This document shows positions 6,369 to 8,524 of a DNA stretch of 8,524 nt, in pieces (position 1 is the first letter of the stretch; each line of letters begins with the position of its first letter). The DNA is from Sphingobacterium sp. GTDB taxonomy: Bacteria; Bacteroidota; Bacteroidia; SpSt-205. The notes under the pieces were generated by a model that saw nothing but the letters and a program-made list of their open reading frames with translations, was not told the DNA's origin and did no database searches. The DNA lies in assembly GCA_028276345.1 (NCBI GenBank), contig JAPYWM010000048.1, positions 1 through 8,524 of the forward strand, in the 5' to 3' direction. The position numbers and the translations under genes are program-made.

Positions 6369-7112
6369 TTAGAGCCAGTATCCCAACAAAAAGCTAATCG
6401 AGCCGTTGTAGAAGCGCGTGCCGGAGGGTTTTTTGAAGATGTCTATAAGGCCGTGGTAATAACGGATGTCGAAGCTCATCCAGTGTTTATTCATCTGGAA
6501 TCGATTTCCCCCGCCGAGCGTGAGGCCGAAGTCCCCCCGAGTAATGGCGATACTTTGTTTTTCCAGAGGACCGCGGGCGACAATGAGGCGAGTTTGTGGG
6601 GAAAAGCCAAAGAGGGGTAGGAAATCCAACCCTTCTAAGCTCACCTCAATATCCCCATAGAGGCGATAAAAGAGCTGATACCCCGCTTGCAGGCCAAAGG
6701 TGAGATGACTTTCATACTGAAGGCCTTTCAGGAAAGCCCATTCTACAAGAAGGGGGATTTCTAAGTGGGCCATATCCAGGCGGCCATTCTGGCGGGTGTG
6801 TACCAGGTAGGTGTCCCGGAATGCGCCTACCGACGTATCTCCGGGATACGTTTCGGTAAAGGTATAGGCTGAGTTCCGTTGAGTAAAGTACAGGCCTGTA
6901 GTCAGGCTGAGCCGAGGGGTGAGGGCATAGCGGCCGCCGATGCCACCGGTGAAGCCGGGAATGGGAACGGCTTTGTCTACCTTTTGGGAGGAGCGGTAGG
7001 CAGGGATATTGAGACCCGCAGAAAAGCCAATTTGCCAGGGGCTGATGACATTCTGAGATTCTCCCAAAGTCAGAAGCCAGCACACCGCAGAAATGGGTAC
7101 AAGTAACCGCAC
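6369..7112 (-). CDS. PorT-like outer-membrane beta-barrel protein
   Basis: Encodes 247 residues. The first 19 or so (MRLLVPISAVCWLLTLGES) form a Sec signal peptide. The rest alternates amphipathic beta strands with short turns: WQIGFSAGLNIP, GGIGGRYALTPRLSLTTGLYFTQRNS, LEIPLLVEWAF, HLTFGLQAGYQLFYRLYG, and a final NGSISFLLGYWL strand ending near an aromatic residue as outer-membrane proteins do. The LEIPLL segment after a charged turn is typical of the PorT/OMP_b-brl family common in Bacteroidota. Members are mostly of unknown function; PorT itself belongs to the type IX secretion system, but this assignment is not justified here. The start is GTG at 7112: the only ATG nearby (7114) is out of frame, and the signal peptide fixes the beginning. 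A consensus promoter precedes it. The stop lies 9 nt from the convergent CCG-protein gene. Confidence 0.82.
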   Translation of the reverse strand: MRLLVPISAVCWLLTLGESQNVISPWQIGFSAGLNIPAYRSSQKVDKAVPIPGFTGGIGGRYALTPRLSLTTGLYFTQRNSAYTFTETYPGDTSVGAFRDTYLVHTRQNGRLDMAHLEIPLLVEWAFLKGLQYESHLTFGLQAGYQLFYRLYGDIEVSLEGLDFLPLFGFSPQTRLIVARGPLEKQSIAITRGDFGLTLGGGNRFQMNKHWMSFDIRYYHGLIDIFKKPSGTRFYNGSISFLLGYWL

Positions 7113-7123
7113 ATTCTTACAAA

Positions 7124-7155
7124 CAAAAATATGCAGTAAGGTTTAGGTAGCCCAA
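7124..7155 (-). promoter_or_regulatory. Putative Bacteroidota-type promoter of the outer-membrane barrel gene
   Basis: On the - strand, TTG at 7155-7153 is followed after 21 nt by TATTTTTG at 7131-7124, matching the TTG-N(about 19-23)-TAnnTTTG arrangement of Bacteroidota sigma-70 promoters. The predicted transcription start is near 7117-7120, giving a leader of about 5-8 nt before the GTG. The region sits directly after the terminator of the upstream operon, as expected for a gene with its own promoter. Confidence 0.62.
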
Positions 7156-7164
7156 CTGGAGCCA

Positions 7165-7204
7165 TAAAAAATAGGGTAAGGCGGCCGACTCTATCGGCCT
7201 TCCC
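7165..7204 (-). terminator. Rho-independent terminator after the gyrA-FkbM operon
   Basis: On the - strand, GGG (7204-7202) with AAGGC pairs with GCCTT and CCC (7176-7174), allowing one bulged A. Inside, CGA pairs with TCG around the loop TAGAG, leaving a bulged GCC. An alternative inner stem is GGCCGA/TCGGCC. Two bases after the stem comes a run of six T (7171-7166). It lies about 85 nt after the methyltransferase stop and just before the barrel-gene promoter, where a terminator is expected. The stem has bulges, so the strength is uncertain. Confidence 0.6.
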
Positions 7205-7288
7205 ATGAAGGAGGGGCGTGTCGTACCCAAAAGAGCGAATAGGTTATCTCACGAACTCAGGACGGGGACGGGTGGCATCTGTATTCCC

Positions 7289-8296
7289 TTAGGAAGAAGG
7301 TGTTTTTTCTGCCCAGATGAGTCCTGTGAGAACAAAGTCCTTCACGCGCTGGACGTGATACCCCAGCTCTTGGAGCCGCTTTTCCAGCGGCTCAGGGGCG
7401 GCATGGTACTCAATCACCCATTTTTTCACTTTCTGGAGGACTTCGGCTGGGGTCTCCAGGAGGATAGGAAACTCGGCGCCTTCGCAGTCCAGCTTGACTA
7501 AGTCAATGGTGTCCCAGCCGCTGTGCGCGACCAGTTTAGCAAAGCTCCATACGGGCACGCGGAGACGTTCTGTGTAAGTAGAGTAGGCCAAATTATCACT
7601 CGTTGGGAATAGAGCATTACTCTGCGGATTCTTAGAGTCTATGTGAAACATCATCTCGCCATCCGTAGCGGCCACCGCCACTGGAAGAAGCTCTATACGG
7701 TCTGCATACGGAGAACCGGAGATATTTTTCTGGGCGAGGGCATAGTTATCAGGGGCGGGTTCGGCCGCAATTACCTTTTCCGCACCATGAGCCGCAAAAA
7801 ATAAAGGCGTATCTCCAATATAGGCCCCAACATCCAGAATACGATACCCAGGGAATGCGGTACCGTAATCTTTCTCTATGAGAAGCTCATTCAGGCAAGC
7901 CACATCATAACTATCACGAGAACGCAATAATACGATGAGGTCTGAAGCAATAGCAATAGAAAGGGTATTTAGGGTAGAGTCTACCGATACCAAGGGATAC
8001 CCAGCTTTCAGAAGCCGTAGCAAAGGCACTAAGTTGGCCGGAGATAGGCGGAGCTCCTGGGCTTGCGGAGAGGAAGACGTGTAAAAAAGATAGCGGTTTT
8101 GGCCTGTTAGAAGCGACCATATCGCGCGATAGGGGGAAGGCGAGTGCTGGGCTAGGGTACTAAACAAACGGAACTTGAGTAGGTGGCGTAAGGTCATCAG
8201 CCGACGCAAAAAGGAATTCTGCTCCAGGCGAATCCACCCCTTTTGAGCGGCCTTGTAGAGGAGCCTTGCTATGAGGGGAGGTTGTATGGTGGTCAT
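7289..8296 (-). CDS. FkbM family SAM-dependent methyltransferase
   Basis: A 335-residue protein with an FkbM-type class I methyltransferase domain at about 150-330. The SAM-binding motif I is ILDVGAYIGDT (153-163), followed by VIAAEPAPDN (175-184) with the acidic ribose-binding E179. The FkbM signature is DLVKLDCEGAEFPIL (265-279). FkbM relatives O-methylate sugars, polyketides or other small molecules; in bacterial genomes many act on surface glycans. The acceptor here is not evident. The N-terminal 150 residues form a basic, helix-rich extension without a recognisable domain; similar extensions occur in glycan-modifying members. The ATG is 3 nt after the gyrA stop, and a GAGGA within the gyrA end could act as a weak ribosome binding site. 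The gene is probably co-transcribed with gyrA and ends before the terminator at 7165-7204. Confidence 0.9.
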   Translation of the reverse strand: MTTIQPPLIARLLYKAAQKGWIRLEQNSFLRRLMTLRHLLKFRLFSTLAQHSPSPYRAIWSLLTGQNRYLFYTSSSPQAQELRLSPANLVPLLRLLKAGYPLVSVDSTLNTLSIAIASDLIVLLRSRDSYDVACLNELLIEKDYGTAFPGYRILDVGAYIGDTPLFFAAHGAEKVIAAEPAPDNYALAQKNISGSPYADRIELLPVAVAATDGEMMFHIDSKNPQSNALFPTSDNLAYSTYTERLRVPVWSFAKLVAHSGWDTIDLVKLDCEGAEFPILLETPAEVLQKVKKWVIEYHAAPEPLEKRLQELGYHVQRVKDFVLTGLIWAEKTPSS

Positions 8297-8299
8297 AGG

Positions 8300-8524
8300 C
8301 TATTCCTCGTCGGTGACTCGGCGGCTTACGGAAGCGATTTGGTCGGATTCTTTGAGGCGCATGAGGCGGCTGCCTTGGGTAGCGCGTCCTAAGATGCGGA
8401 TTTCCTTGGCGGAGAAGCGGATGCTCTGTCCCTCACGTGTAACGAGCATGAGCTCTTCGTCGCCTCGCAGCTCTAAGGCCGCGACGACAGGGCCGGTCTT
8501 TTCCGTGACCTGAAAGGCCCGAAT
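8300..8524 (-). CDS. gyrA: DNA gyrase subunit A, C-terminal end (5' part outside window)
   Basis: Only the last 74 residues are present, continuing beyond the window on the - strand. The sequence includes EELMLVTREGQSIRF, the segment IRILGRATQGSRLMRLKESDQIASV, and the short acidic tail RRVTDEE. The GRATQG-R-hydrophobic-x-L pattern and the preceding Ile-Arg-Phe strand are characteristic of the last blade of the GyrA C-terminal beta-pinwheel, which wraps DNA for negative supercoiling. ParC is a less likely alternative, since its C-terminal domain is more degenerate. The stop codon TAG is at 8302-8300, and the methyltransferase ATG follows after 3 nt. Confidence 0.88.
   Translation of the reverse strand: MRAFQVTEKTGPVVAALELRGDEELMLVTREGQSIRFSAKEIRILGRATQGSRLMRLKESDQIASVSRRVTDEE

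Larger units (their letters stand above)
7113..7288. other. Intergenic region between FkbM and outer-membrane barrel genes
   Basis: A 176-bp gap, the longest noncoding stretch in the window. It holds the hairpin terminator (7165-7204) and the barrel-gene promoter (7124-7155). The part from 7205 to 7288 would be the 3' untranslated region of the methyltransferase transcript; I see no tRNA, repeat, riboswitch or conserved small ORF in it. Confidence 0.6.

Noticed and set aside
7205..7501. A 98-codon + strand frame starting in the intergenic region before the FkbM gene's 3' end
   Set aside because: About two thirds of it is antisense to the methyltransferase, its start overlaps the terminator edge, and the peptide has no recognisable features.
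1..8524. CRISPR array, transposon ends, tRNA/rRNA genes, toxin-antitoxin or defence genes
   Set aside because: I looked for regular repeats, inverted-repeat ends, cloverleaf-like segments and known motifs on both strands and found none; almost the whole window is occupied by conserved genes.

Overview
The window looks like a stretch of a GC-rich chromosome from a member of the Bacteroidota. Four things point there. The 74-residue DUF2795 protein is of the type I recall from this phylum. There is a PorT-like outer-membrane beta-barrel protein. Putative promoters match the Bacteroidota consensus TAnnTTTG and not the E. coli -10. No convincing Shine-Dalgarno sequence precedes the genes. Genus and family cannot be told from this sequence alone.

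Left part (1-3447, + strand): a compact run of the 3' three quarters of recA, asd (aspartate-semialdehyde dehydrogenase) and a GT39/ArnT-like membrane glycosyltransferase that probably starts at TTG. The genes are separated by 3 and 6 nt, so they are probably co-transcribed. The glycosyltransferase gene ends tail-to-tail in a 22-bp overlap with a rhomboid protease gene on the - strand.

Middle part (3426-6359): the rhomboid gene (-) and the DUF2795 gene (+) diverge from a 41-bp intergenic region. Each strand carries a TAnnTTTG box placed so that the transcripts would be essentially leaderless. The DUF2795 gene is followed closely by a two-gene electron-transfer unit. One gene encodes a membrane b-type cytochrome fused to a 2x[4Fe-4S] domain. 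The other encodes an HdrB/LutA-like CCG-domain protein. They probably form a membrane-bound HdrDE-like oxidoreductase whose substrate is unknown.

Right part (6360-8524, - strand): reading on the - strand, the 3' end of gyrA is followed after 3 nt by an FkbM-type methyltransferase gene. A hairpin-plus-U-tract terminator comes next, then a consensus promoter, then the outer-membrane barrel gene. That gene converges on the Fe-S unit with a 9-bp gap.

Most of the window is housekeeping and conserved chromosomal content. I see no CRISPR array, mobile element, tRNA, rRNA, phage gene or defence system. The points most worth checking are a two-residue insertion in the RecA DNA-binding loop L2, the back-to-back leaderless promoters, and the function of the orphan cytochrome b/Fe-S pair.
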